64,000 nt of DNA from Rhizomicrobium sp. (GCA_037200385.1 JBBCGL010000001.1:4944786-5008785), one strand, 5' to 3'; positions 27,545-36,743 are shown, numbered from the stretch's first letter. Made by a program: numbers and translations. The notes: generated by a model from the sequence alone, not told the origin.

Positions 27545-27994
27545 ATGACCAACAGGACAGCTTTTGTGTGCTTGATCTTGCTGGGCAGTCTGTGTTTGGC
27601 CGCCTGTCATTCGAACGATGGCACGTTCGATCCGATCGGCCGCTGGAGTAGCAAAGAAGGGTACGAAGTCACGCTCAGAACGAACGGCACCTACCTGTTT
27701 TGCGATCGCGGCGTGTGCTCCGAGGGCAAGGTGGAACGTCCCGGCGGCGGATTTGGGGTGACCCTTGTCGGCTTCTTCAAGAAGGAAAATACCGCACGAC
27801 TAGTGCAGGAGGTAAGGAGACTCTACACCGGCTATGCTGCGTCCGAGAGCTTTGGGAAGGATAGTGACCTCGATTTTACAGCGAACTCTGGCATCAGCAC
27901 TGCAAGCCCGAGCGAATTTTGCGACTACAAGCCGTGCGTTATTTTTGGGAGTCTTGAGACGGGACCAAACCTCGCTTTCATTAAAGCTGAATGA
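27545..27994 (+). CDS. Lipoprotein immunity candidate for toxin type B
   Basis: The 149-residue product has a lipobox (LCLAAC, cysteine about residue 20), so it is probably a membrane-anchored periplasmic lipoprotein. The mature part holds FDPIGRWSSKEGYEVTLRTN and cysteine pairs (FCDRGVC, FCDYKPC). It starts 18 bases after the toxin stop. It is a paralogue of the product of 30762-31238, which follows the paralogous toxin. Two toxin/partner pairs diverging in parallel is good evidence of a toxin-immunity relation. Confidence 0.8.
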   Translation: MTNRTAFVCLILLGSLCLAACHSNDGTFDPIGRWSSKEGYEVTLRTNGTYLFCDRGVCSEGKVERPGGGFGVTLVGFFKKENTARLVQEVRRLYTGYAASESFGKDSDLDFTANSGISTASPSEFCDYKPCVIFGSLETGPNLAFIKAE

Positions 27995-28019
27995 TCGGCG
28001 AGTCGCCTCGGCATCGCTG

Positions 28020-28309
28020 GCTGGAGCCAGAGCGGCCAGCTCTTCGTCTCCGGCATGGCCGGCGATATCGCCGACGCCGCGACGCGATCCCTCGTCTTAG
28101 GATGCGGTGTGACTGCTTATGATCGGGAAGACGCAATCGATTTGATGCAAAGGCACATTTTTGGGAATCGCGAGATGCCAAAGATTTCTCACGTTACTGA
28201 TGACGCTGAGCTTGGGAGCCTGAATCAGGGACATGTGGCTCCAAATGTCGGCAATATGAACGTTCGTGGAATATGGTTTCCACAAGGGTATGATGAAAAT
28301 TTAGATTAG
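28020..28309 (+). pseudogene. Chimeric remnant: RHS pre-toxin fragment fused to the end of another small gene
   Basis: Codons 28020-28095 read SGQLFVSGMAGDIADAATRSL, the RHS pre-toxin segment before SDFGDN. The frame then switches to a sequence ending LNQGHVAPNVGNMNVRGIWF, like the C-terminus of a small protein I know only as hypothetical. An ORF starting at 28055 spans both. It is probably scar tissue from cassette turnover: the stump of an older toxin junction joined to the end of an old immunity-type gene. The rest of the 27995-28315 gap holds nothing else I can identify. Confidence 0.5.
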
Positions 28310-28367
28310 CTGCACGGCCCAGCCGACCTCGGAGGCCGATTACTTCTACGACTGGCGCGACAGCGCG

Positions 28368-30722
28368 GTGGAAGGTACCGAGAGCTACACCGCCAACACC
28401 GCGGTCTCGGCGCCGGTGGCGAACTACAGCGGCTACAATTACGGCCCGGGCGGAAGGCTGCAGAGCGTCGCGATCAATGACGGCCATCCGCGCACCATCG
28501 CCTTCGGCACCAACATCGAGGGCCAGATCCTCAGCCGCGCCGAGAACGACAATGTCGGCGGCACGGTCGACCAGTATGAGCGCCACTTCTACTTCGACGG
28601 CATGGCGCTGGGCGACGTCTCGAACAACGGCACCTCCGACACCGACTACGCCGCCTCGATCGCGGCCCATATCGCGGTGCCGGGCAGCGGCAACCTGCGC
28701 GGCGGCGCCACCGTCGCGATGCCCTACGCCGACTTCGACCAGAGCTACGACCCGGTCAACGGCATCACCTATGCCGGGGCGCCGTCGCACTACACCGCGC
28801 AGGACGGCGACACGCTGGCCGGCATCGCCGCGATGGTCTGGGGCGACGCCAGCCTGTGGTACCTGATCGCCGACGCCAACGGCCTGAGCTCGCCCAGCGA
28901 CAGCCTCACCGCCGGCACCGACCTCATCCTGCCCAACAAGGTCGTCAACCTCCACAACAACGCCAGCACCTTCAAGGTCTACGACCCCAACGAAGCCATC
29001 GGCGACACCGCGCCGACCGTGCCCAAGCAGCCGAAGCACGACGGCAACAATTGCGGCGTGTTCGGACAGATCCTGAAGGCCGTCGTGGCGATCGTGGTCA
29101 CGGTGGTGACCGGCGGCAATGCGGTGCTCGGCGATCTGGCGGCCCAGGTGTTCGGGCTGGCGACGGGCATCCAGAAGAGCTTCAACTGGAACGAGCTGGC
29201 GGAGAGCGGGATCACCGCGGGCGTCGCCAACGGGCTGCAGGAGGTCGGGATGGTGGTGCAGACCACCAGCGAGATCTTCAACGCGGTGGCCAACGCCGTG
29301 ATCACCAATGTGGTGAGCCAGGGCATCGAGGTCGCGACCGGGCTGCAGAAGAGCTTCGACTGGGCCGGCGTCGCCGCCTCCGGCATCGGCGGGGGTGTCG
29401 GATATGCGGTCGGCGACTGGGCCGGCTCGCAGGACTTCTTCGACGGCAATGCAACCTTGAACCAGGTCGCCACCACGGTGTTCGCCAGCACCGCGCGCGA
29501 CATCGTCTCCGCCGCGGCCCGCACGCTGATCGACGGCTCGGACTTCGGCGACAACATCATCGCCGTGCTGCCCGACGTGCTCGCCAGCGCCGTCGGCGCC
29601 GGCATCCAGTCACCCGGCGGCGAGGCGGCGAGCGACGACTTCGGCGCCCAGCAGACAGGCAAGACCGGCGACGTCTCCAACCGGAGCGGACCGACCATGG
29701 GATCATCCTCGAGCCTGCCCAGCACCGGTTACAGCAGCTATGGCGGGCTCGCCGGCTTCGTCGACAGCATCCTCAACGGCACCGGCGGACAGACCGACAC
29801 CGCGCAGGTCGGCAAAGACGATGATCTGGCCGGGTTCAAGGGGTTCCGCGCCGCGCCTACGACGCCGGTCGAGGTTGGCTATCTGCCCCCGGTCGCGGGC
29901 ACGCAGCTTTCCATGGACGACGTGCACAATATTGGAACGACCGCGCTCGCACTGTTCAGACAGCAATACGAGGGCAACGGAGGCGGTTCATTCCAGCAGG
30001 TGAATCTTCTGGGAGATGGGTCCGGATTTTTGGGCTTGCCGAGCGCCAAAGACCTGCAAAGCGAAATCCAGGGCACGCTCAGCGATCTCGCAAATCAGGC
30101 GAGTCAGGCCACCGGTGACGCGGCCAAAGCGCTGCGCGCGGATTACAACGCGGCCGTTCGTTTGGCGGCGACGGTCTCGATTTCGGCGACGATTGCCGAC
30201 CCATCGACCTCGGCCGATGCGCGTATGGTTCTTCAGAGCTTCCTCACCGGAGATGGCCCGAGAGACTTCCATTTTGGGCCGAACTCGACGGGCGTCGCGG
30301 AGTTGTTCAACTACAATTCCAGCGATTACTATTATGCTCAAGAGGATGGGGCGGTCGATTTTATGCTCAACACAAAGTATCATGAAACGACGCTGCGTGA
30401 TGGCGATCAAATCACGGGCTATGCCAATGGGAGTTACAATGCGCTCTACGGTGCGTGGGGTCTCACGGATGGAACGCAGATGGGAGACATCACCGGGACG
30501 TTCACAAGCGGCCTGGCAGCAAAGGTTGCAAATGACACGATCTATTTCGGTGCGAAAAACGACATGGACCTCGTGTCTTTTGCGGCTGGGAATCTGTTCA
30601 AAGTTCAGAATGATCTGATCAACGTTCCCGCGAGCGGGCCGCTTTCGACGGTGCACATGACGTTCGAGTGGACACGGCCCGTTCCACCAATGCTAAACTA
30701 CAACAACTATGCGCATCACTGA
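28368..30722 (+). CDS. Orphan RHS tail with LysM and type-C toxin (paralogue of type B)
   Basis: RHS homology begins abruptly at about 28317 within the last YD repeats. There is no proper start; GTG at 28368 is the first in-frame candidate. The order is last YD repeats, LysM (about 28789-28953), hydrophobic linker of the NGLQEVGMVVQTTSEIF class, SDFGDNIIAVLPDVLASAVG pre-toxin, then the toxin from PVEVGYLPPVAGTQ. The toxin is a diverged relative of the one ending at 27526. It lacks most of the YD shell and the N-terminal export domain, so it is likely a silent cassette available for recombination with the full-length gene. Confidence 0.8.
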   Translation: MEGTESYTANTAVSAPVANYSGYNYGPGGRLQSVAINDGHPRTIAFGTNIEGQILSRAENDNVGGTVDQYERHFYFDGMALGDVSNNGTSDTDYAASIAAHIAVPGSGNLRGGATVAMPYADFDQSYDPVNGITYAGAPSHYTAQDGDTLAGIAAMVWGDASLWYLIADANGLSSPSDSLTAGTDLILPNKVVNLHNNASTFKVYDPNEAIGDTAPTVPKQPKHDGNNCGVFGQILKAVVAIVVTVVTGGNAVLGDLAAQVFGLATGIQKSFNWNELAESGITAGVANGLQEVGMVVQTTSEIFNAVANAVITNVVSQGIEVATGLQKSFDWAGVAASGIGGGVGYAVGDWAGSQDFFDGNATLNQVATTVFASTARDIVSAAARTLIDGSDFGDNIIAVLPDVLASAVGAGIQSPGGEAASDDFGAQQTGKTGDVSNRSGPTMGSSSSLPSTGYSSYGGLAGFVDSILNGTGGQTDTAQVGKDDDLAGFKGFRAAPTTPVEVGYLPPVAGTQLSMDDVHNIGTTALALFRQQYEGNGGGSFQQVNLLGDGSGFLGLPSAKDLQSEIQGTLSDLANQASQATGDAAKALRADYNAAVRLAATVSISATIADPSTSADARMVLQSFLTGDGPRDFHFGPNSTGVAELFNYNSSDYYYAQEDGAVDFMLNTKYHETTLRDGDQITGYANGSYNALYGAWGLTDGTQMGDITGTFTSGLAAKVANDTIYFGAKNDMDLVSFAAGNLFKVQNDLINVPASGPLSTVHMTFEWTRPVPPMLNYNNYAHH

Positions 30723-30761
30723 TTCGGTGAAGCGGATTCAATTTGCTAAATTGGGTGGCAC

Positions 30762-31238
30762 ATGATCAACCGACCGGTTTTTGCATGCTTGGTTATGCTG
30801 AGCGGCCTGTGTCTTTCAGCCTGTCACACAACGAACGATACCTTCGATCCGATAGGTCGCTGGAGCAGCAAAGAAGGATATGAAGTCACGCTCAGGACGA
30901 ACGGTACTTACGAATTTTGTGATCGCGGTTGGTGCTCGCAAGGTAAATTGGAACATCCTGGCAATCGTGGTGGTATTGCAGTTACTCTCGTTGATTTTTT
31001 CAAGAAGGAGAATTCCGGTCGTTTGGTGCAGGAATTGAAAAAGCTTTACTCGGGTTATAATATCAAATTTGGAGAGGGCGGTCAGTCGGATTTTGGGAAT
31101 GGGTATGATTGGGATTTTACTGTCAATTCGGGCATAGGAAGTGCGAGTTCAAGCGAGTTCTGTGGTTACAAGCCGTGCGTTCTTTTGGGAAATCTCGAGA
31201 CGGGCCCAAACCTCACCTTCACCAAAACTGATTTCTGA
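30762..31238 (+). CDS. Lipoprotein immunity candidate for toxin type C
   Basis: The 158-residue product has a lipobox (LCLSAC). It shares FDPIGRWSSKEGYEVTLRTN and the paired FCDRGWC/FCGYKPC cysteines with the lipoprotein at 27545-27994. It differs from it by insertions near the C-terminus (GGQSDFGNGYDWDF). It follows its toxin by 39 bases. Lower GC than the RHS genes is visible in its third positions, as in most immunity genes here. Confidence 0.8.
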   Translation: MINRPVFACLVMLSGLCLSACHTTNDTFDPIGRWSSKEGYEVTLRTNGTYEFCDRGWCSQGKLEHPGNRGGIAVTLVDFFKKENSGRLVQELKKLYSGYNIKFGEGGQSDFGNGYDWDFTVNSGIGSASSSEFCGYKPCVLLGNLETGPNLTFTKTDF

Positions 31239-31256
31239 ACTGCCCGTAGCTCAGTT

Positions 31257-31310
31257 GTGCATCCGCCCCTGAAACACTGGGACAGATGCTTCGAAGCCCT
31301 CTCTCATTCG
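31257..31310 (+). pseudogene. N-terminal remnant of a COG4339-like HD phosphohydrolase
   Basis: GTG at 31257 begins a frame reading HPPLKHWDRCFEALSHS. It matches the start of the HD hydrolase at 11745 (RWDRCFETLSMS) at about 70%, and is then cut by RHS sequence at about 31310. It shows that an HD hydrolase gene once followed this immunity gene, as it does in the integrative element. Confidence 0.6.
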
Positions 31311-31314
31311 CTAC

Positions 31315-34300
31315 ATGACCGCGAGCTACCAGGCGGCGGACGGCTCGGGCACCACGGCGCAGACCTATTGGTACAAATACGATGCGATGAACCGCTTCGT
31401 GACCACCAAGGGCACGCTCACCGGCGCGCGGGGCTCGGGCAGCATCACGGTGGGGACCGGCTCGGTGATCTCCTATGACGCGGCGGGGCACCGGGCGACG
31501 GTGACGGATGCGAGCTCGGCGGAGGTCTACAGCTACACCGCGGACGGCTATCTGGCGCAGGTGACCATCGGCGGGGTGCTGCGCGCCAAATACGCGCTCG
31601 ATGCGAGCGGCCGGGCGCTGGCCTATAGCGAGTACAACGCGGCGGGGACCAGCGTGGTCTACAGCCGAACCGCGGTCTACGACGCGGTCTCGAACGTCAC
31701 CAGCGACAGCGTGACGACGGTGCGGACCGACGGCACCTATGTCGCGGCCTCGACCTACAGCTACGGCACGCCGGTGTACCACGCGGGGACCTTCTCCTAC
31801 AGCTTCGACGGCGCCTATCAGGGCGTGGTCAGCCAGATCGTCACCACCAACACCAAGAACGGCAGCGCCCAGCCGACCTCGGAGGCCGATTACTTCTACG
31901 ACTGGCGCGACAGCGCGGTGGAAGGTACCGAGAGCTACACCGCCAACACCGCGGTCTCGGCGCCGGTGGCGAACTACAGCGGCTACAATTACGGCCTGGG
32001 CGGGCGGCTGGCGAGCGTCGTGATCGACGACGGCCATCCGCGCACCATCACCTTCGGCACCAACATCGAGGGCCAGATCCTCAGCCGCGCCGAGAACGAC
32101 AATGTCGGCGGCACGGTCGACCAGTATGAGCGCCACTTCTACTTCGACGGCATGGCGCTGGGCGACGTCTCGAACAACGGCACCTCCGACACCGACTACG
32201 CCGCCTCGATCGCGGCCCATATCGCGGTGCCGGGCAGCGGCAACCTGCGCGGCGGCGCCACCGTCGCGATGCCCTACGCCGACTTCGACCAGAGCTACGA
32301 CCCGGTCAACGGCATCACCTATGCCGGGGCGCCGTCGCACTACACCGCGCAGGACGGCGACACGCTGGCCGGCATCGCCGCGATGGTCTGGGGCGACGCC
32401 AGCCTGTGGTACCTGATCGCCGACGCCAACGGCCTGAGCTCGCCCAGCGACAGCCTCACCGCCGGCACCGACCTCATCCTGCCCAACAAGGTCGTCAACC
32501 TCCACAACAACGCCAGCACCTTCAAGGTCTACGACCCCAACGAAGCCATCGGCGACACCGCGCCGACCGTGCCCAAGCAGCCGAAGCACGACGGCAACAA
32601 TTGCGGCGTGTTCGGACAGATCCTGAAGGCCGTCGTGGCGATCGTGGTCACGGTGGTGACGGGCGGCAATGCGGTGCTCGGCGATCTCGCGGCCCAGGTG
32701 TTCAGCCTGGCGACGGGCATCCAGAAGAGCTTCAACTGGAACGAGCTGGCGGAGAGCGGGATCACCGCGGGCGTCGCCAACGGGCTGCAGGAGGTCGGGA
32801 TGGTGGTGCAGACCACCAGCGAGATCTTCAACGCGGTGGCCAACGCCGTGATCACCAATGTGGTGAGCCAGGGCATCGAGGTCGCGACCGGGCTGCAGAA
32901 GAGCTTCGACTGGGCCGGCGTCGCCGCCTCCGGCATCGGCGGGGGTGTCGGATATGCGGTCGGCGACTGGGCCGGCTCGCAGGACTTCTTCGACGGCAAT
33001 GCAACCTTGAACCAGGTCGCCACCACGGTGTTCGCCAGCACCGCGCGCGACATCGTCTCCGCCGCGGCCCGCACGCTGATCAACGGCTCGGACTTCGGCG
33101 ACAACATCATCGCCGTGCTGCCCGACGTGCTCGCCAGCGCCGTCGGCGCCGGCATCCAGTCACCCGGCGGCGGCGATGGATCGACGGAAGCCAATCCCAA
33201 TCATCCTTCAACCGGCGGCACGAGCAAGCCCTCGGACTCTTCCCAGGAGGGCAGCGGCCCGTTCGGCCTGCCGACGCTGTCCGAGCTCTTCGGTCTAGGG
33301 CAGGGCGGCGGAACGGATACCATCGACGGCGGTCCGTTGCCGGTTGCCACACCGGGCGGCATGCGTCCGGGCATGAGCAATGCAAGATATCTCGTCGACC
33401 CCAACGAGACAGATGGCGGCGGCGGTATCGAGACCGTTGTCGTCACCGCATCGAGGCTGGATTGGTTCCAGCGTGTTCTCTACGACATCGGCGGCGACAC
33501 CGGGCTGGATATCGCCAATGGTCTGGAATCATTCGGCTCGACCATCGTCTCTGACGGTTCCGGCATCGTGCAGGGCGTCTATGGCATCGGGTATGACATT
33601 GGGCAGGACGTGCGCCGGGCAGCCGAAGGCCGCGCGCCGAAAGCCATTCCCGAGGCCATCGACTCGGCCGCGCTGTCCTTTGCGCGAGTCTTCGATCGCG
33701 AATTGCTGCACAACGACATCAAGGGTGTCTACGGAGATATCACGGCGGGCTTGCACGCCGCCGAAGCCAACGGAACCGTGCCGCAATATATCGGTAGCGC
33801 TCTCGGGAATGGTGTGGTGCTCGCCGCGACAGTCGCAACCGGTACGGAGGAACTCGAGGGGGGCGGGGCGGCAACCGCCGCCAACGATCTGAGAAACGCA
33901 AACTCTGCGACGAGGACCTTCGAGGCGGCTGCTACGGAGACGACAACGTACCCGGAGGGACTCGCTTTTCGCCGTGACCTGCCAGAACATCTTGCTGGGC
34001 CAGATGGCTTCACTAGGTCGGGTCAACTGAGTGGGACGCACAATCAATTGAATGCCGTGACAGCCCTGGATGGGAGAGGCGCTATCTATACGCTTAGTCC
34101 GACAGATACTTTCGGCATCTCAGAGTTGCGTTATAGTTATACAAATGCCAGCGGCAGACAGATTCTCGGAGCAAAAACCGTGTATGATCCGGCGATTTAC
34201 AGCGACCAGGTCATGCTAGATATCTCTCAAGACGCTGGACAGCGCGCCTTCGAGATGCACCTGCAAGATACGACTCAATTGAGATTCGATCTCAACCAGA

Positions 34301-34383
34301 ATGGTGTAAATGTGCGAGCATACATTAATTTTGATCCGGCAACCGGCGCTCCATATGTCGGCAACGTCCATCCTATTAAGTGA
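31315..34383 (+). CDS. Orphan RHS tail with LysM and EndoU-like RNase toxin
   Basis: The sequence begins at an internal ATG of the RHS gene (MTASYQAADGSG) and continues through YD repeats, LysM (about 32335-32500), linker and the DVLASAVG pre-toxin. ETVVVTAS lies at about 33430, followed by an amphipathic region rich in VYGIGYDIG-type helices. The last 130 residues show H in LSGTHNQLN, a KTVYDP segment and an end reading NGVNVRAYINF...GNVHPI. This resembles the GVxVxGY...TVYP end of bacterial EndoU nucleases used as CdiA/RHS toxins. EndoU assignment is by eye only. A cytoplasmic immunity partner agrees with an RNA target. Confidence 0.75.
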   Translation: MTASYQAADGSGTTAQTYWYKYDAMNRFVTTKGTLTGARGSGSITVGTGSVISYDAAGHRATVTDASSAEVYSYTADGYLAQVTIGGVLRAKYALDASGRALAYSEYNAAGTSVVYSRTAVYDAVSNVTSDSVTTVRTDGTYVAASTYSYGTPVYHAGTFSYSFDGAYQGVVSQIVTTNTKNGSAQPTSEADYFYDWRDSAVEGTESYTANTAVSAPVANYSGYNYGLGGRLASVVIDDGHPRTITFGTNIEGQILSRAENDNVGGTVDQYERHFYFDGMALGDVSNNGTSDTDYAASIAAHIAVPGSGNLRGGATVAMPYADFDQSYDPVNGITYAGAPSHYTAQDGDTLAGIAAMVWGDASLWYLIADANGLSSPSDSLTAGTDLILPNKVVNLHNNASTFKVYDPNEAIGDTAPTVPKQPKHDGNNCGVFGQILKAVVAIVVTVVTGGNAVLGDLAAQVFSLATGIQKSFNWNELAESGITAGVANGLQEVGMVVQTTSEIFNAVANAVITNVVSQGIEVATGLQKSFDWAGVAASGIGGGVGYAVGDWAGSQDFFDGNATLNQVATTVFASTARDIVSAAARTLINGSDFGDNIIAVLPDVLASAVGAGIQSPGGGDGSTEANPNHPSTGGTSKPSDSSQEGSGPFGLPTLSELFGLGQGGGTDTIDGGPLPVATPGGMRPGMSNARYLVDPNETDGGGGIETVVVTASRLDWFQRVLYDIGGDTGLDIANGLESFGSTIVSDGSGIVQGVYGIGYDIGQDVRRAAEGRAPKAIPEAIDSAALSFARVFDRELLHNDIKGVYGDITAGLHAAEANGTVPQYIGSALGNGVVLAATVATGTEELEGGGAATAANDLRNANSATRTFEAAATETTTYPEGLAFRRDLPEHLAGPDGFTRSGQLSGTHNQLNAVTALDGRGAIYTLSPTDTFGISELRYSYTNASGRQILGAKTVYDPAIYSDQVMLDISQDAGQRAFEMHLQDTTQLRFDLNQNGVNVRAYINFDPATGAPYVGNVHPIK

Positions 34384-34391
34384 GATTAATA

Positions 34392-34793
34392 ATGGACTAT
34401 TTTACAGAGGCCTTTGGAGGCTTCGATCCCCAACGCGATGCCGATGCAGCTCTTAAGTTTAGTCTAGACAGCTTATTGGGCGATGAGCGCGTGGATGATC
34501 TTGTGGCTCTGTTGTCTGCTGACAGCAGGGTTGGTGGCCTAGAGGGCGAACCGGGCTGGATTATTGAAAAGCGCGAAGAGGGGCAAACACTGGGTTATGA
34601 GGATTGGCCGTCAACCGCCTGTTTTCGGTCTTTCGTAGATCCAGATAGTTATCGTTTGGCGCATCCGGAATTTTTCTGTGATAAATCCACTTTTGAGAGA
34701 TATGTTTGCGCCATCGCGGATGCGTTTGCGGAGCGCCATCCAGCATATACGAGTCAAATTAGTAAGATAAAGCAGCTCCTAACTGTGCGGTAG
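34392..34793 (+). CDS. Cytoplasmic immunity candidate for the EndoU-like toxin
   Basis: This acidic product of about 133 residues begins MDYFTEAFGGFD. It has no signal peptide or membrane segment. A GTG at 34380 overlapping the toxin stop would add four residues; ATG 34392 is preferred. It directly follows the toxin, and its GC content is clearly lower than that of the RHS genes. No family is recognised with confidence. Acidic cytoplasmic proteins of this size are typical immunity partners of nuclease toxins. Confidence 0.75.
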   Translation: MDYFTEAFGGFDPQRDADAALKFSLDSLLGDERVDDLVALLSADSRVGGLEGEPGWIIEKREEGQTLGYEDWPSTACFRSFVDPDSYRLAHPEFFCDKSTFERYVCAIADAFAERHPAYTSQISKIKQLLTVR

Positions 34794-34826
34794 AGTGTAA
34801 ATTTCTGCAGGCTATAGCCGGCGGGC

Positions 34827-34985
34827 ATGGCGGACGCTTCGTCCGGGCTGTCGTCGTCCGCTGCCGGCGGGGTGCCGGCCGGCGTCACGATCATCGACCC
34901 GGACGACGATGCGCGGGCGCACCAATATACCGAAGCGGAAATCCGCCGCTATCACGACGAAGGCGAGAGCTTCAACGTCGCCGTC
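34827..34985 (+). pseudogene. Fragment of an unrelated gene at the next RHS junction
   Basis: A frame beginning MADASSGLSSSAAGG and reading IIDPDDDARAHQYTEAEIRR continues to about 34985. There the DNA becomes the RHS linker and this frame turns into an antisense-type shadow. It looks like the first 50 codons of a foreign gene captured at a recombination point. I do not recognise it. Confidence 0.35.
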
Positions 34986-36360
34986 CACGAGTGGGCTGCA
35001 GGAGGTCGGGATGGTGGTGCAGACCACCAGCGAGATCTTCAACGCGGTGGCCAATGCCGTGATCACCAATGTGGTGAGCCAGGGCATCGAGGTCGCGACC
35101 GGGCTGCAGAAGAGCTTCGACTGGGCCGGCGTCGCCGCCTCCGGCATCGGCGGGGGTGTCGGATATGCGGTCGGCGACTGGGCCGGCTCGCAGGACTTCT
35201 TCGACGGCAATGCAACCTTGAACCAGGTCGCCACCGCGGTGTTCGCCAGCACCGCGCGCGACATCGTCTCCGCCGCGGCCCGCACGCTGATCAACGGCTC
35301 GGACTTCGGCGACAACATCATCGCCGTGCTGCCCGACGTGCTCGCCAGCGCCGTCGGCGCCGGCATCCAGTCACCCGGCGGCGGCGACGCGCCGAGCGAC
35401 GACTTCGGCGCCCAGCAGACAGGCAAGACCGGCGACGTCTCCAACCGGAGCGGACCGACCATGGGATCGTCCTCGAGCCTGCCCAGCACCGGTAACAGCA
35501 GCTATGGCGGGCTCGCCGGCTTCGTCGACAGCATCCTCAACGGCACCGACGGACAGACCGACACCGCGCAGGTCGGCAAAGACGATGATCTGGCCGGGTT
35601 CAAGGGATTCCGTCCCGCGCCCATCGAAGTCGGCGACCTGCCAGCGATTTCGGCTAGCGGTTCCCCCAGTGCCGCCAATCCTACATTGACTTCTTACACG
35701 CGTGAACCAGAGGGCGGACGTGCCACCTCCTCGATGAATGCAGATGAGAGATCGGCCGCTTTCGATACACTGTTGACTGGTATGGGCGCGACAAAAGATG
35801 ACAACGGCTATCACTTGGATGGCGATTCAATCACTTTAGATAACAGGTATTTATTAGATAAGCCGATATTCAACGAAGCAACGGGTGGCAATGAGTTCGA
35901 TTCACGAACCGCCGTATATAAAGACACGCGCTCTGAAGTAGACGCATTCCTACAGTCAAGCGAGGGTCGAGGCTATGTCATCATCGGTGCGTTATCCAAA
36001 CTCAATTCGAATGAGACGATTTTCTTCGCGAGTGCCATCGACTCGGGACAGGCGGGAGGTATCATAAAAGTTCAATACCGTGACACTGAAGGCGATGACC
36101 ATACATATCGGTTGCCGATGTCCCAGGATTTGGAAGAGAAGGTGCAGCATGAGATCGGGCATGCCGTATATGGAATAAAATCTGAGATCGAGACGGATAC
36201 GCGAGCTCTTGGTGAAATGGGCCTCGTGACAACGTTCCCGCACTGGATTAAGCTTCCTTCAGTGACGCCGACTGTCTTAAGACCAAATGATTTGAAACCC
36301 AGCGTGCCAATTTTGGTCTTGCCGCAGTCGGCGACACCAACGCTTCGAAAGCCAAGATGA
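34909..36360 (+). CDS. Orphan RHS tail with HEIGH zincin metallopeptidase toxin
   Basis: RHS homology starts only at about 34987 within the hydrophobic linker (LQEVGMVVQTTS), so LysM and YD repeats are absent. The frame is open from an ATG at 34909 in foreign DNA. After the DVLASAVG pre-toxin and an EVGDLP segment, the toxin carries HEIGHAVYG at 36148-36174 with downstream E in KSEIETD. This is the HExxH-type zinc site of metallopeptidases. GC falls sharply in the toxin part, consistent with exchange as a cassette. The partner is secreted, so the peptidase probably acts in the envelope. Confidence 0.75.
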   Translation: MRGRTNIPKRKSAAITTKARASTSPSTSGLQEVGMVVQTTSEIFNAVANAVITNVVSQGIEVATGLQKSFDWAGVAASGIGGGVGYAVGDWAGSQDFFDGNATLNQVATAVFASTARDIVSAAARTLINGSDFGDNIIAVLPDVLASAVGAGIQSPGGGDAPSDDFGAQQTGKTGDVSNRSGPTMGSSSSLPSTGNSSYGGLAGFVDSILNGTDGQTDTAQVGKDDDLAGFKGFRPAPIEVGDLPAISASGSPSAANPTLTSYTREPEGGRATSSMNADERSAAFDTLLTGMGATKDDNGYHLDGDSITLDNRYLLDKPIFNEATGGNEFDSRTAVYKDTRSEVDAFLQSSEGRGYVIIGALSKLNSNETIFFASAIDSGQAGGIIKVQYRDTEGDDHTYRLPMSQDLEEKVQHEIGHAVYGIKSEIETDTRALGEMGLVTTFPHWIKLPSVTPTVLRPNDLKPSVPILVLPQSATPTLRKPR

Positions 36361-36389
36361 ATCTCGATAGAGTTCGAGGAAGGTGCGGG

Positions 36390-36722
36390 ATGAAAAAGTG
36401 CGTGATATCGTTCGTGCTGTTGATGCTGTTGTCCTCTCCCGCGTCTGCTGGCGAGAGCGTGCTGGGCGAAGGAACCGAAGTCTGCAGCACTTGGACCGCA
36501 AGTAACCAAGCCGGCTCGGCTTCCTCCTCATCGGTTGTTATGAGGGCTTGGGTTCGTGGTTTTGTCACAGCCTTTACGGTGAAAGGTAGCACCGATACAC
36601 GTGATTTGATCGACTGGGTTGGAAGCTTCTGCAAAGCAAATCCTACGGCGAGTCTCTATAGCGCTGTGCACGAGTACGTTACGCTTAAAGTGCACGATCC
36701 TGATCATCCCCTTTATCTTTGA
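36390..36722 (+). CDS. Secreted immunity candidate for the zincin toxin (Rap1a/Tai-like size)
   Basis: The 110-residue product starts MKKCVISFVLLMLLSSPASA, a textbook signal peptide. GAGGAAGG lies about 8 bases upstream, which decides for this ATG over one at 36357 overlapping the toxin stop. The mature protein has C in EVCSTW and C in GSFCKAN and is helical. Size, export and the two cysteines recall Rap1a/Tai-type periplasmic immunity proteins, but I cannot confirm the family. Confidence 0.75.
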   Translation: MKKCVISFVLLMLLSSPASAGESVLGEGTEVCSTWTASNQAGSASSSSVVMRAWVRGFVTAFTVKGSTDTRDLIDWVGSFCKANPTASLYSAVHEYVTLKVHDPDHPLYL

Positions 36723-36743
36723 AGTTGCGCCACATGCGAGACC

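Noticed and set aside
31242-31262. CCCGTAGCTCAGTTG resembling the 5' part of a tRNA
   Set aside because: No anticodon arm, T-arm or acceptor 3' strand follows; the stretch is explained by the start of the HD-hydrolase remnant.
28194-32589. Long minus-strand open frames opposite the RHS genes (for example 28194-29039, 31219-32589, 40352-42523, 43600-45402, 48732-50825)
   Set aside because: They lie antisense to well-conserved RHS coding sequence, have Val/Arg/Gly-rich composition typical of GC-rich shadows, and recur wherever the RHS sequence recurs.
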